Positions 36,282 to 45,134 of a DNA stretch of 64,000 nucleotides are shown piece by piece. A program made the translations under genes and the position numbers. The stretch spans positions 114,597 through 178,596 of the forward strand of contig CAJWVZ010000004.1 in assembly GCA_913048385.1 (NCBI GenBank). The letters are read 5' to 3'. The notes under the pieces are model-generated. The model made no database searches. It was not told the DNA's origin and was given only the letters and a program-made list of their open reading frames with translations. The DNA comes from an uncultured Gammaproteobacteria bacterium. GTDB lineage: Bacteria > Pseudomonadota > Gammaproteobacteria > Pseudomonadales > Pseudohongiellaceae. Position 1 is the stretch's first letter; each line of letters starts with the position of its first letter.

Positions 36282-37376
36282 ATGACGACCGAGACTCTTT
36301 TCAGACCTTTCAATCACCCTAAGCTTCCTCTCAACAACAGAATCATCATGGCGCCGATGACTCGTTATTTTTCTCCAAACAGTATCCCTGGCGACGACGT
36401 TGTCGAGTACTACAAGCGCAGAGCCGAAAATGCGGTCGGGCTGATACTGACTGAGGGCACCACAGTTAATCATAAAGCCGCCTCGTCCAATGCGCGTATT
36501 CCAAAATTTTACGACGAATCGCTCGACGGCTGGGGAAAAGTGGTCGAAGCTGTTCACAAAGCAGGAGGCAAAATCGCGCCCCAACTGTGGCACATCGGCG
36601 CAATGCGGAAAGAGGGCGAGGGCCCCTATCCAGAATACCCCTCAGCAACGCCCTCTGGCCTGGTTGGTAAAGGTAAACGGCTGCTTGAGGCTCTCTCTTC
36701 AACAGAAATTGACGAGCTAATCAAAGCTTTTACCGATGCAGCAAAAGATGCCAAAGACTTGGGCTTTGATGCCATCGAGTTGCATGGGGCACACGGCTAC
36801 CTGTTGGACAATTTTTTTTGGGAGGTGCTCAATCAACGAGAGGATGGTTTTGGAGGCTCAGTCGCTGCCCGAACACGCTTTGCAGCCGAGATCGTGGAGA
36901 GTATTCGGGCAGAAGTGGGAGATGATTTCCCAATCATTCTCAGATTCTCTCAATGGAAACAACAAGATTTTGACGCAAGACTTGCGCCTACTAAGGACTT
37001 GCTCGAACAATTCTGCGCTCCCCTCTCAGCCGCAGGCGTAGATATTTTTCATTGCAGCACACGAAGATTTTGGGAACCCGAGTTCAGCGACTCTTCAAAA
37101 AATCTTGCTGGATGGGTAAAAGAAATTACAGGCAAACCGACTATTAGTGTCGGAAGCGTCGGTCTAACGGAAGAGTTCGTCTCAACCTACAGAGACGCCG
37201 AGGCCGAAGTCGCTGGTATCGACGAACTCATTGACAGAATGGCGCAAGACGAATTTGATTTGATTGCGGTTGGACGTGCGCTTATTGCCAACCCAGACTG
37301 GGCTGTAAAGGTGAGAGACGGGCGCATGGATGAACTCGTTACATATGATAAAAAAATGCTTGAATCGCTAAACTAG
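36282..37376 (+). CDS. old yellow enzyme family NAD(P)H:flavin oxidoreductase
   Basis: The 364-residue protein is an FMN-binding TIM barrel of the old yellow enzyme family. It has LFRPFNHPKLPLNNRIIMAPMTR at the N-terminus, QLWHIGAMR, the catalytic ELHGAHGYLLDNFFW with neighbouring His/Asp region, and the phosphate-binding end VGSVGL ... FDLIAVGRALIANPDW. These enzymes reduce activated C=C bonds of enones or nitro compounds. The physiological substrate cannot be told. AGGA precedes the ATG. It lies 30 bp before the dihaem cytochrome gene on the same strand and is probably cotranscribed with it. Confidence 0.92.
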   Translation: MTTETLFRPFNHPKLPLNNRIIMAPMTRYFSPNSIPGDDVVEYYKRRAENAVGLILTEGTTVNHKAASSNARIPKFYDESLDGWGKVVEAVHKAGGKIAPQLWHIGAMRKEGEGPYPEYPSATPSGLVGKGKRLLEALSSTEIDELIKAFTDAAKDAKDLGFDAIELHGAHGYLLDNFFWEVLNQREDGFGGSVAARTRFAAEIVESIRAEVGDDFPIILRFSQWKQQDFDARLAPTKDLLEQFCAPLSAAGVDIFHCSTRRFWEPEFSDSSKNLAGWVKEITGKPTISVGSVGLTEEFVSTYRDAEAEVAGIDELIDRMAQDEFDLIAVGRALIANPDWAVKVRDGRMDELVTYDKKMLESLN

Positions 37377-37406
37377 GTTTAAAAACCATTGGGAGGAAGA
37401 ATAAAA

Positions 37407-38336
37407 ATGAGAAAAAGAATACTTCTTACCACGTCCGCGACCATTTTTTTCTTGTTCCTGGTTGGGCTTAATTCAAAACCCATAGTTTCCTCAGCTTACG
37501 CCCTTCCGACTTCTGAAGAATCTAAGGAGCAAGGGAGATATCTTGTCAGCGCCGGAGGCTGCGTCAGTTGTCATGGGAAAGCCTCCGGCACGAATGACGA
37601 AGTTGATGTTAGCTCACTCGCAGGCGGACTAAAGCTAGTTACTGATTTTGGTGATTTTTATGCGCCGAATATTACCCCCGACAAAGAAACAGGAATCGGG
37701 TCATGGACATCAACCGAATTCATCGGCGCTCTAAAACACGGCGTGCAACCTGACGGCGGGAAGTATTATCCGACGTTTCCTTATCGGGCTTACGCCGGCT
37801 TATCGGACGAGGATGTCCTTAATATTGGGGCCTACCTAATGTCGCTACCCCCCGAAAAAAATGTCGTTCCTCCCCACGAGCTTCCGATCTGGCTAACACG
37901 ATTCTCGGCGAATATTTGGAATCAACTGGCCAACATAACTCAGCGACCAGAGGCGTCCCTCCAGAACAACGGAAAAGATACTTATGCGAGAGGCGCGTAC
38001 CTCGCCCGCAATTTAGGCCACTGCGGGGAATGTCATACACCACGCAACGCACTCGGGATACCAAAATTAGGTGAGGAATTTGCCGGTGCGACGCTAGGCG
38101 ATGAGGTTATTGAACCAATCGACGCAGCGGCGTTGACCGAATGGTCAGAAACTGATTTTGATTTATTCCTCCTGCTCGGTATGAAACCGGATGCCGAGTT
38201 CGTTGGGGGAGATATGAGCGACGTAATAGAGCACAACACAAGCCGTCTAACAGATTCAGATCGCGCGGCCCTTGCCTCTTTTTTTATCACTTACCAAAGG
38301 GATAGAGTAGATTCCGAAAAGATTAGCCGGCTATAG
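37407..38336 (+). CDS. dihaem cytochrome c, periplasmic
   Basis: The 309-residue protein has a signal peptide followed by two c-type haem sites, CVSCH at 52-56 and CGECH near 206-210. Each has downstream methionine-containing regions as in the cytochrome subunits of alcohol, aldehyde and gluconate dehydrogenases. Those subunits usually have three haems and about 430-470 residues, so this is a short two-haem form. The ATG at 37407 is directly preceded by GGGAGGA; a longer TTG frame runs through that site and is discarded. The 3' end overlaps the GMC dehydrogenase gene tail-to-tail by 14 bp, which suggests it is that enzyme's electron acceptor. Confidence 0.88.
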   Translation: MRKRILLTTSATIFFLFLVGLNSKPIVSSAYALPTSEESKEQGRYLVSAGGCVSCHGKASGTNDEVDVSSLAGGLKLVTDFGDFYAPNITPDKETGIGSWTSTEFIGALKHGVQPDGGKYYPTFPYRAYAGLSDEDVLNIGAYLMSLPPEKNVVPPHELPIWLTRFSANIWNQLANITQRPEASLQNNGKDTYARGAYLARNLGHCGECHTPRNALGIPKLGEEFAGATLGDEVIEPIDAAALTEWSETDFDLFLLLGMKPDAEFVGGDMSDVIEHNTSRLTDSDRAALASFFITYQRDRVDSEKISRL

Positions 38337-40029
38337 ATTGCCAGCTACTTACCAAGTGCTCGGCAGTTCTCCAAGCTAGCGCTTGCGCGGTCAGCGTTGG
38401 GTTTCGCGACCCGCTTGTTCCCATCACGGCAGCCCCTAGCACCCCGAGGTTCGGGACTTCGTGGGCGAAACCCCACTGATTGACGACATTTGTTTCTGCG
38501 TTCAAACCCATTCGGGCCCCGCCATACGCATGGGTAGACGCCTCCATGGCGTGACCCAGGCCATGTTTTATCACCTCTATCGCCCCGGCCTCCTTGTACC
38601 ACTGCTCCATTTTATCTTGGGCATAGGCCGCAATGCGCTTTTCGTTCTCATGATACTGCGCCGTGATACGCGTCACAGGCAGACCTATGGAATCTTTCAC
38701 GACTGGGTCTAAATCTAAAAAATTACTCTCGTACGGTAGGGTGGTTTTCTGTATGTAAGCTGTATTAGTTCGGTCAGCATTCTTCATAATAAAAGACTTC
38801 CAATCCGAACCCCAAGCCGACGATGTTTTCCCAAATGTCGACATCTTCGCTGCGCTTATCGGCCTGCGATCTGTGTGAACCCAAAGATTAGCACCGCCAA
38901 TAAAATCCAATTGAGAATGATCAAAATTGTCGTCTGCCCAATTATCGATCGCAACCCCTTGCGCAGGCAACCCATACCAATTATGAAGATCTCTTTCAAA
39001 CAAAGCGGTCACCGGAGCCCCCTGATGATGGCTAAAATAATGACGCCCGACCTGGCCTGAATTGTTTGCCAAACCATTAGGAAACGCTGGCGACTTGGAA
39101 AGCTGAAGTAAACGGACGTTCTCATACGCGTAGCTTGCTAGCAGAACCACGTCTGCAGGTTGAAAGAAAATCTCGCTCCCCTTCAGATAATTAACTCCTG
39201 AAACGCGACCCGAGTCGTCGACAACTATTTCAGTGACTCTCGCGAATGTGACCACCTCTAGGTTACCGGTATCTATAGCCTTGGGAACAACAGTGACCGC
39301 CGTAGAACTTTTTGCCTGAACGTGGCAACCACCCTTATTACAAAAACCGTGATACTGGCATGGCGGCCTTCCGTCAAACAACTCGGTAGTGATTGCAGCA
39401 GGACCCTGGAAGGGATCCCAATTTAATCCGCGTGCAGCGGTATCCATAAGCTTAGTAAACGGTGAACTTCGGAGTGGCTTCATGGGGTAATCGCGCCTAC
39501 GTTCGCCCTCAAAAATATTTCCGCCCGAAATTTTCTTACCCTGCAAATTCCCGGCCTGACCGGAGACTCCGACCGTATATTCTATCTTCTCGTAATATGG
39601 CTCTAGCTCATCGTACCCGAACGGCCAATCCTCAACCGTGCTGCCCGATGGAATTCTATCAACACCATAGCGATTGCGGGTTTCAGTGACCACGTTGAAG
39701 TCCCAGGGATTCAGCCGCCAACTCTGGGCCCAATAATGCATTGATGTCCCCCCGACAGCGTTCATCATCGGGTGTCCACCTTGTTTCGCCTCTTTATCGC
39801 TTGAGGGCCTCACTGTCGGCGCCTCTTGCGCTGCTTTTTGAATTGATTGCGGCCAATTTCGCGAGCCATTACGCAACTCATCCGGAGCAAAGTCGCGGGG
39901 TGACAGCCACCCTCCTGCCTCAAGGCCAATGACTTTTAGACCGGCATTAGTCAATGGCAACGCCGCAACGCCGCCGGTTGCACCCATACCAACGATAACC
40001 ACGTCCGTCTTAGCGAGCCGAGTGGCCAA
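38323..40029 (-). CDS. GMC-family FAD dehydrogenase, gluconate/sorbitol dehydrogenase large subunit type
   Basis: The 568-residue enzyme has the N-terminal FAD motif VVIVGMGATGGVAALPL and GMC signatures (GGTSMHYWAQSWRLNP). A cysteine group CQYHGFCNKGGCH near residue 225 recalls the 3Fe-4S site of FAD-dependent glucose dehydrogenases. C-terminal active-site histidine regions are GHAMEASTHAYGGARMG and GTSGSRNPTLTAQALAWRTAEHL. It would oxidise a sugar or polyol in the periplasm. The start is TTG at 40029, two bases after the stop of the Tat subunit gene, with GGTGG upstream; no ATG precedes the FAD motif. Small subunit, large subunit and the convergent cytochrome make a plausible three-part membrane-linked dehydrogenase. 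Confidence 0.9.
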   Translation of the reverse strand: MATRLAKTDVVIVGMGATGGVAALPLTNAGLKVIGLEAGGWLSPRDFAPDELRNGSRNWPQSIQKAAQEAPTVRPSSDKEAKQGGHPMMNAVGGTSMHYWAQSWRLNPWDFNVVTETRNRYGVDRIPSGSTVEDWPFGYDELEPYYEKIEYTVGVSGQAGNLQGKKISGGNIFEGERRRDYPMKPLRSSPFTKLMDTAARGLNWDPFQGPAAITTELFDGRPPCQYHGFCNKGGCHVQAKSSTAVTVVPKAIDTGNLEVVTFARVTEIVVDDSGRVSGVNYLKGSEIFFQPADVVLLASYAYENVRLLQLSKSPAFPNGLANNSGQVGRHYFSHHQGAPVTALFERDLHNWYGLPAQGVAIDNWADDNFDHSQLDFIGGANLWVHTDRRPISAAKMSTFGKTSSAWGSDWKSFIMKNADRTNTAYIQKTTLPYESNFLDLDPVVKDSIGLPVTRITAQYHENEKRIAAYAQDKMEQWYKEAGAIEVIKHGLGHAMEASTHAYGGARMGLNAETNVVNQWGFAHEVPNLGVLGAAVMGTSGSRNPTLTAQALAWRTAEHLVSSWQSIAG

Positions 40030-40031
40030 GC

Positions 40032-40772
40032 TTATCCACCGCCCACTGAGGAGGCGCCACTCGTGTCAATGTCGCCAGCAAGCTTTGTGTAAGTATCATG
40101 GTCGTAGGCTGACTTATGAGTGGGAGCTAGTCGTGAACCCTTCAGCACATCTGCCTCTGAGGCACCCAACCGTATTCCAGGATAACGAAGTAAATCCCAG
40201 CCGACGAAATTTCTATTTCCGCCATAGTAGGGATCACAGAACGTACCATCGATCGTATGACTTCGGACCATACTAAAAAAATCAGCAGCACTCGGTGCGA
40301 GCCCAGGAACCTCATTGGCTTCAACTGCCTCAAGTATCGAGTTCTGATGTTGCCGATCCAACCGATAAAACACGTCCCCGCCGACCTCACTCGAAAAATC
40401 GTTGATGGCGTTCAGGCTTATCATATAGTTTTGTCGCACGGAAAGGTTATGGCTCGCTAGTGACTTGTCAATATAGTGGACCGCTCTTGCCTCCTTCGCG
40501 CCAGGACCATCTTCATCCGACGGAATCAGACAGTCGCAAATGGACTCTAGGGTCTCAGCCTCAACCGCAGTGAGCACCTCTAACGCCTCCGAGTGGACCG
40601 AGGTCTTAAAACTATTTTCTTTTGGAGGACTGTCGGCGGCAATAACATTGCCAGTGGCAGCCGCGCCGACAGCTGCGGCCCCCATCAAGCCGGCTCCTTT
40701 TAAAAGGCTTCTTCGAGATGGATCGCTCAAGTGATCCTGAGCAATTTTGTCAGTCTTATCTTCTTCCGACAT
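40032..40772 (-). CDS. gluconate 2-dehydrogenase subunit 3-like protein with Tat signal
   Basis: The 246-residue protein starts with a twin-arginine signal (SRRSLLKGAGLMGAAAVGAAATG), then a mostly helical domain of the gluconate_2-dh3 family: EVLTAVEAETLESICDCLIPSDEDGPGAKEARAVHYID is diagnostic. The subunit acts as chaperone and escort for the FAD subunit, which has no signal of its own, through the Tat pathway. The ATG at 40772 is preferred to a TTG two codons earlier. It is the first gene of a two-gene leftward unit with the GMC subunit, two bases apart. Confidence 0.88.
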   Translation of the reverse strand: MSEEDKTDKIAQDHLSDPSRRSLLKGAGLMGAAAVGAAATGNVIAADSPPKENSFKTSVHSEALEVLTAVEAETLESICDCLIPSDEDGPGAKEARAVHYIDKSLASHNLSVRQNYMISLNAINDFSSEVGGDVFYRLDRQHQNSILEAVEANEVPGLAPSAADFFSMVRSHTIDGTFCDPYYGGNRNFVGWDLLRYPGIRLGASEADVLKGSRLAPTHKSAYDHDTYTKLAGDIDTSGASSVGGG

Positions 40773-40874
40773 CAGCAAACTCTGTAAATTAATCGATCAC
40801 TCTTAGGTTAGTCATCGATAAAAGCCACAACGCAAAAATAAATCAAGAAAATTTTAAAACCAATCCCTTTTACG

Positions 40875-40913
40875 ATAAAAATCTCGGGCCTAAGCTTTGA
40901 CCTAGCGCCCGAG
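40875..40913 (-). terminator. intrinsic terminator after the cytochrome c' gene
   Basis: On the minus strand a 7-bp stem CTCGGGC / GCCCGAG, extended by a CTA/TAG pairing inside the loop, is followed by ATTTTTA. It lies about 24 bp past the stop of the cytochrome c' gene and before the dehydrogenase small subunit gene. The loop is long, so strength is uncertain. Confidence 0.55.
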
Positions 40914-40936
40914 TATTAACCAAATTTCTGATCGAT

Positions 40937-41422
40937 TTAGTCGGTATCGACTCGAAAATTATCGTGGCAGTCACCACAAGATCCGCCTAGAGCGCGGAAC
41001 GCGCCCAGTGTCTGACCCCGATCACCGGTCGAAGCAGCCTCAGCGAAAGCCGAAGCATTATCCACCAGAGCCTGAGCCTTCGCTGCGAAGCCGCTAGCAT
41101 CTTCCCAGATGACATCCAGCGCCTCCGTTTCCACATCAAAACCACGCGTGTCCTCAACAAAAACATGAGGAATAGTTGGCGCCAGTGCCGCTATTCGTCG
41201 ACCGTTCATTTCAGCAACAGCTGCGTCGAATGGTGCGCCCTGTGCCATTCCAACCAAGGGCCTAAGATAAAAAAGCAATAGCTTGAAGACAGACTGGCGG
41301 GTGTCGGCCGCTGAGGCAGCTATTTGCTCCGGCGTGGGCTGATCTTGGGCAATTGATGGGTTCACAGCGCCAATTAGTAACGCCACACTCAACAGAAATA
41401 CAGCAAAGTTCTTGATCTGCAT
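40937..41422 (-). CDS. cytochrome c'-like protein
   Basis: The 161-residue protein has a signal peptide ending near SIAQ and a four-helix-bundle pattern. A single haem site CGDCH at residues 149-153 sits close to the C-terminus, followed by a short Asp/Arg tail. This is the layout of class II cytochromes c'. Such proteins bind NO or carry electrons in the periplasm. A strong GAGGAG lies before the ATG. The leader carries a 13-bp AT-rich repeat (41450-41483). It lies between the dehydrogenase genes and the M13 peptidase gene, each apparently separately transcribed. Confidence 0.87.
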   Translation of the reverse strand: MQIKNFAVFLLSVALLIGAVNPSIAQDQPTPEQIAASAADTRQSVFKLLLFYLRPLVGMAQGAPFDAAVAEMNGRRIAALAPTIPHVFVEDTRGFDVETEALDVIWEDASGFAAKAQALVDNASAFAEAASTGDRGQTLGAFRALGGSCGDCHDNFRVDTD

Positions 41423-41449
41423 ATTTAACTCCTCGATTTTATTAATATT

Positions 41450-41483
41450 ATTATTTGTTTTTATTATTTGTTTTTATTATTTG
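41450..41483. repeat. 13-bp tandem repeat in the cytochrome c' upstream region
   Basis: The unit ATTATTTGTTTTT occurs twice in full and once partially (eight bases), head to tail. It lies 28-61 bp upstream of the cytochrome c' start, where promoter elements would be expected. A change in copy number could alter expression by slippage; this is inference. Confidence 0.7.
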
Positions 41484-41566
41484 ACGTCATAGTAATACCT
41501 GCTGTATCCAAAGTCATTACTAAAACTCGGCATAGCCGGTCAGGACTTAACCGCCTGATTATTCGC

Positions 41567-43636
41567 TCACCAGATACGAACCCTCTCTTCAGGAGGGAGA
41601 TAAAGAGCGTCATCGGACGTAACATCAAACGCCTCGTACCATTCGTCAAAGTTGCGCACCACTCCGTTGACCCGATACTCAGCGGGAGAATGCGGATCTG
41701 CTGTTAGGCGACGGATCAAGGCGCCATCGCGAATCTTTTGTCGCCATACCTGTGCCCATGCTAAAAAGAAACGTTGATCGCCCGTAAATCCGTCGATGAT
41801 CGGCGCCTCAGCCCCATCAAGTGAAATCTTATAAGCCCTGTATGCGATTGAGAGCCCACCGACGTCTCCAATGTTCTCGCCCAAAGTGAAATTCCCATCA
41901 ACAAAGTAGCCTGGAACAGGCTCAAAATTGTCGTACTGGGCGGCTAACGCAGATGTGAGCTCTTCAAAATTCGCTCGATCTTGGTCGGTCCACCAATTTC
42001 GTTGAATTCCCTGATAATCTGATTTTGAGCCTTGGTCGTCAAACCCATGGCCCATTTCATGACCGATCACCGCGCCGATGCCACCGTAGTTCACTGCCAT
42101 ATCTGCCGCAGGATCAAAGAACGGGGGTTGTAAGATACCGGCCGGAAAAACAATCTCGTTGAAAGCAGAATTGTAATAAGCGTTCACGGTCTGGGGAGTC
42201 ATTCCCCACTCCTCACGATTGGTTTTTGTGCCAAGCCTACTAATCTCATCTTCGTAATTAAATTCTCGCAACCTTAAGTTATTTGTGTAGAGATCGTCTT
42301 TCGAAATCTTTACCTCAGAGAAGTCGCGCCACTCATCGGGATACGCAATTTTAGGCCGAAAAGAATTAAGTTTTAATCTCGCCTCGGCTTTTGTTTCTTC
42401 CCCCATCCAATCCAGCTCAGTAATACTTTGCGCTAGGGCAGCCCTTAGGTTTTCAACCAACTGTTCCATTTGTTCTTTTGCAGACTCTGGAAAATGTTGC
42501 TGTACATAAACTTGCCCGACAGGCTCGCCCAGTCCGCTCAGAGATCCAACCTTTGCAACAGCCCTCTCCCAGCGCTCGCGCTGCTTGGGGACGCCGTTTA
42601 GAATCGTGGAATAAAAATAGAAGTTTTCTTGATTGATCTCGGTTGATAAGAGATCTGCATTACTTGATATATGGTGATACGTGACATAACTGACCCAGTC
42701 ATCAACGTACGCTTCGCTGATCAGCGCAATGAGCGGGGCCATCGCACTGGGGTATGACACGTTTAGCGATTCAAGATTTTCGATCCCAGCAGCGGAAAAA
42801 TAAGCATCCCAGTCTAGACCAGGATATTCGTCGACAAAATTAAGGTAGGTCATCGGATTGTAGGTGAGGTCTCTATCTCGCCGCTGTGATCGGGGCCAGA
42901 TCAGCTCGGCGAGCTTCGTCTCTAACCTCAATACATCAGCGGCCTTCGAACCTGCATCTGCGACATCCGCGAAACCCAACATTCTCTCAATGTGGGCCAC
43001 GTACTCACCACGCGTGGTTTCAAACTCATCGGTATCGAGTAAATAATAATCGCGATCCGGCAGACCAAGTCCGCCGATAGATAATACTAATTGATGTTGG
43101 TCAGGGTCAGACCTATCGGCTCCCACATAGAAACTGAGCGGGCTGGCCGTCCCCTCCCGTTGCGATCTTCCAAATACCCGAGTGAGGGCTTGCGTAGTCG
43201 CAACCTCTGAAATTATTGCCAACGAGGGCACCAGTGGACTGATCCCCTTCTCGTCGAGGGTTTCAGTATCCATATAACTGTTATAGTAATTACTGATCTT
43301 CCCCTCCAACGAAAGAGCCTCCGGTTCCTTGCTGCCGAGTTCTTCGATTATGTCGACCACCCTCTCATCTGACCGATCACGCAGCACGTTAAACGCTCCG
43401 TAGTTGCTCCGATCATCTGGCAGTTCAAAAGAGTTAAGCCACTGGCCGCTCGCGAACTGAAAAAAGTCATCCCCCGCGACAGTAGCGGAGTCCTGGTAGC
43501 TGAGGTCTATACCAAAACTCCCAAGTTCTGGGAGGGTCTCTGGGAGAGGCGCTGTGCCATTTCCACTTTGGTCGTTGCACGCCGCCAAAGCACTCAAACA
43601 AATAACAACACAGCAGCCGGACGCTCTAAGCCCCAT
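41567..43636 (-). CDS. M13 (neprilysin/PepO) family metallopeptidase, lipoprotein
   Basis: The 689-residue enzyme starts with a signal ending in ALAAC (Cys20), so it should be lipid-anchored. The M13 domains are complete. The N-terminal part has SYQDSATVAGDDFFQFASGQW. The zinc motif HEMGH lies at 526-530 in VIGHEMGHGFDDQGS. The third ligand lies in ENIGDVGGLSIAYRAY, and the C-terminal block is DPHSPAEYRVNGVVRNFDEWYEAF. It cleaves small peptides outside the cytoplasm. A TAGGAGA precedes the ATG. It is separated from thrC by a divergent promoter region of about 130 bp. Confidence 0.95.
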   Translation of the reverse strand: MGLRASGCCVVICLSALAACNDQSGNGTAPLPETLPELGSFGIDLSYQDSATVAGDDFFQFASGQWLNSFELPDDRSNYGAFNVLRDRSDERVVDIIEELGSKEPEALSLEGKISNYYNSYMDTETLDEKGISPLVPSLAIISEVATTQALTRVFGRSQREGTASPLSFYVGADRSDPDQHQLVLSIGGLGLPDRDYYLLDTDEFETTRGEYVAHIERMLGFADVADAGSKAADVLRLETKLAELIWPRSQRRDRDLTYNPMTYLNFVDEYPGLDWDAYFSAAGIENLESLNVSYPSAMAPLIALISEAYVDDWVSYVTYHHISSNADLLSTEINQENFYFYSTILNGVPKQRERWERAVAKVGSLSGLGEPVGQVYVQQHFPESAKEQMEQLVENLRAALAQSITELDWMGEETKAEARLKLNSFRPKIAYPDEWRDFSEVKISKDDLYTNNLRLREFNYEDEISRLGTKTNREEWGMTPQTVNAYYNSAFNEIVFPAGILQPPFFDPAADMAVNYGGIGAVIGHEMGHGFDDQGSKSDYQGIQRNWWTDQDRANFEELTSALAAQYDNFEPVPGYFVDGNFTLGENIGDVGGLSIAYRAYKISLDGAEAPIIDGFTGDQRFFLAWAQVWRQKIRDGALIRRLTADPHSPAEYRVNGVVRNFDEWYEAFDVTSDDALYLPPEERVRIW

Positions 43637-43769
43637 AACTTTCTCCTATTGATTAATAGTCATTACAATTAAGAATAATTTATAAATGATAAGATACCAC
43701 AGACAATCAAACGTGCGGTAAGAGACAAACATCGATGCATATCAACACCATAGTTCAAAGGAAAATGCC

Positions 43770-45023
43770 ATGCCCTCCCTACTCAACGTGACCCCAGACG
43801 AAGTGCCAACCTTTGTAACTCATCTTGAGTGCAGCTACACCGGAAAACAGTATCCGGCTGATCAATTAATTGGCTTATCGGAGGCGGGCAAGCCACTACT
43901 GGTTCGCTATGACCTCGAGGCGGTCCGACGAGCTTTCAGTAAAGATTGTCTTAAGGAGCGGGTTGGAGAGTTTTGGCGCTATCGTGAATTATTGCCGGTA
44001 AGACAGACTAAGAGCATCGTTCGACTCGGGGAAGTCATGACCCCTATCTTACCAGCCGACACGATTCAAAAAGATTATGGGTGCGGTGAAATTCTTATCA
44101 AAGACGAGGGAAGGCTTCCAACGGGCTCGTTCAAAGCACGCGGCATTGCCCTTGCCGTCGCTATGGCGAAAGAGCTTGGCGTTAAACGAATGGCGATGCC
44201 CACCAACGGGAATGCTGGAGCCGCGCTCGCGGCATATTGCGGTGCGGCAGGTATCGAGACCTTTGTCTTCTGCCCAGAGGACACCCCCGAGGTCAACGTC
44301 AAAGAGATCGCATTCTTAGGTGCAAAAACTTTCCTAGCCAACGGGCTTATCACCGACTGCGGCAAGGTTGTCGGCGCCGGTAAAAACGCGATGGGTTGGT
44401 TTGACACCTCAACACTTAAGGAGCCATATAGAATAGAGGGCAAGAAGACGATGGGGCTTGAGCTTGCCGAGCAGCTCAATTGGACGTTACCGGATGTGAT
44501 TTTATATCCAACAGGCGGCGGGACAGGCCTGATTGGGATGTGGAAAGCATTTAATGAGCTAGAATCAATCGGCTGGATAGGCTCAGAGCGCCCACGTATG
44601 GTGGCCGTTCAGGCGGAGGGCTGCGCGCCTATCGTAAAGGCATTTGACGAGGGTAACCGTCACGCCGAGCCGTGGGAGGGTGCCCACACAATCGCCTCGG
44701 GAGTTCGAGTCCCCGCTGCCGTCGGCGACTTTCTGATACTCGACGCGGTGAGAGAAAGCGGCGGCTTCGCTTGCGCTGTGAGTGATGACGCAATCGATAT
44801 TTCCCATAAAGAATGCGCAGAAAGAGAGGGTATCTTGCTGTGCCCAGAAGGTGCCGCAACGCTTGCCGCACTCAAACAAGAATTGGGCTCGGGCCGCATT
44901 AAAAAACACGAGTCAGTGATGCTCTTTAATTGCGCCACGGGATTAAAATACCCAATGGAGTCTTCACACCATAAAATAGATTTAAAGCGCGAGGTTGATT
45001 TTGAATGGATTCGCGACTGCTAG
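43770..45023 (+). CDS. thrC: threonine synthase (PLP-dependent)
   Basis: The 417-residue protein is a fold-type II PLP enzyme of the threonine synthase family. The N-terminal region has THLECSYTGKQYPADQL. The Schiff-base lysine lies in LPTGSFKARG, the cofactor phosphate loop is YPTGGGTGLIG, and LCPEGAATLAAL lies near the end. It converts O-phosphohomoserine to threonine; related enzymes with the same fold make cysteate or diaminopropionate, so the symbol is likely but not certain. AAAGGA precedes the ATG. There are no other threonine pathway genes nearby. A shared bidirectional terminator separates it from the first TonB receptor. Confidence 0.85.
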   Translation: MPSLLNVTPDEVPTFVTHLECSYTGKQYPADQLIGLSEAGKPLLVRYDLEAVRRAFSKDCLKERVGEFWRYRELLPVRQTKSIVRLGEVMTPILPADTIQKDYGCGEILIKDEGRLPTGSFKARGIALAVAMAKELGVKRMAMPTNGNAGAALAAYCGAAGIETFVFCPEDTPEVNVKEIAFLGAKTFLANGLITDCGKVVGAGKNAMGWFDTSTLKEPYRIEGKKTMGLELAEQLNWTLPDVILYPTGGGTGLIGMWKAFNELESIGWIGSERPRMVAVQAEGCAPIVKAFDEGNRHAEPWEGAHTIASGVRVPAAVGDFLILDAVRESGGFACAVSDDAIDISHKECAEREGILLCPEGAATLAALKQELGSGRIKKHESVMLFNCATGLKYPMESSHHKIDLKREVDFEWIRDC

Positions 45024-45073
45024 ATTTTTTAGTGCCTTCTTAAAATCTGCCTCACAACGGCAGAGCGTCGACC

Positions 45074-45111
45074 AAAAAAAAGCGACGGTGATCTCTCATC
45101 GTCGCTTTTTT
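45074..45111. terminator. bidirectional terminator between thrC and TonB receptor 1
   Basis: A stem GCGACGGTGA / TCATCGTCGC (45082-45105, loop TCTC) with one G-T pair is flanked by eight A on the left and six T on the right. It can therefore end transcription from thrC on the plus strand and from the receptor gene on the minus strand, whose stop is 24 bp away. Confidence 0.88.
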
Positions 45112-45134
45112 CATCGGCCTATTAAGCTACGTGC

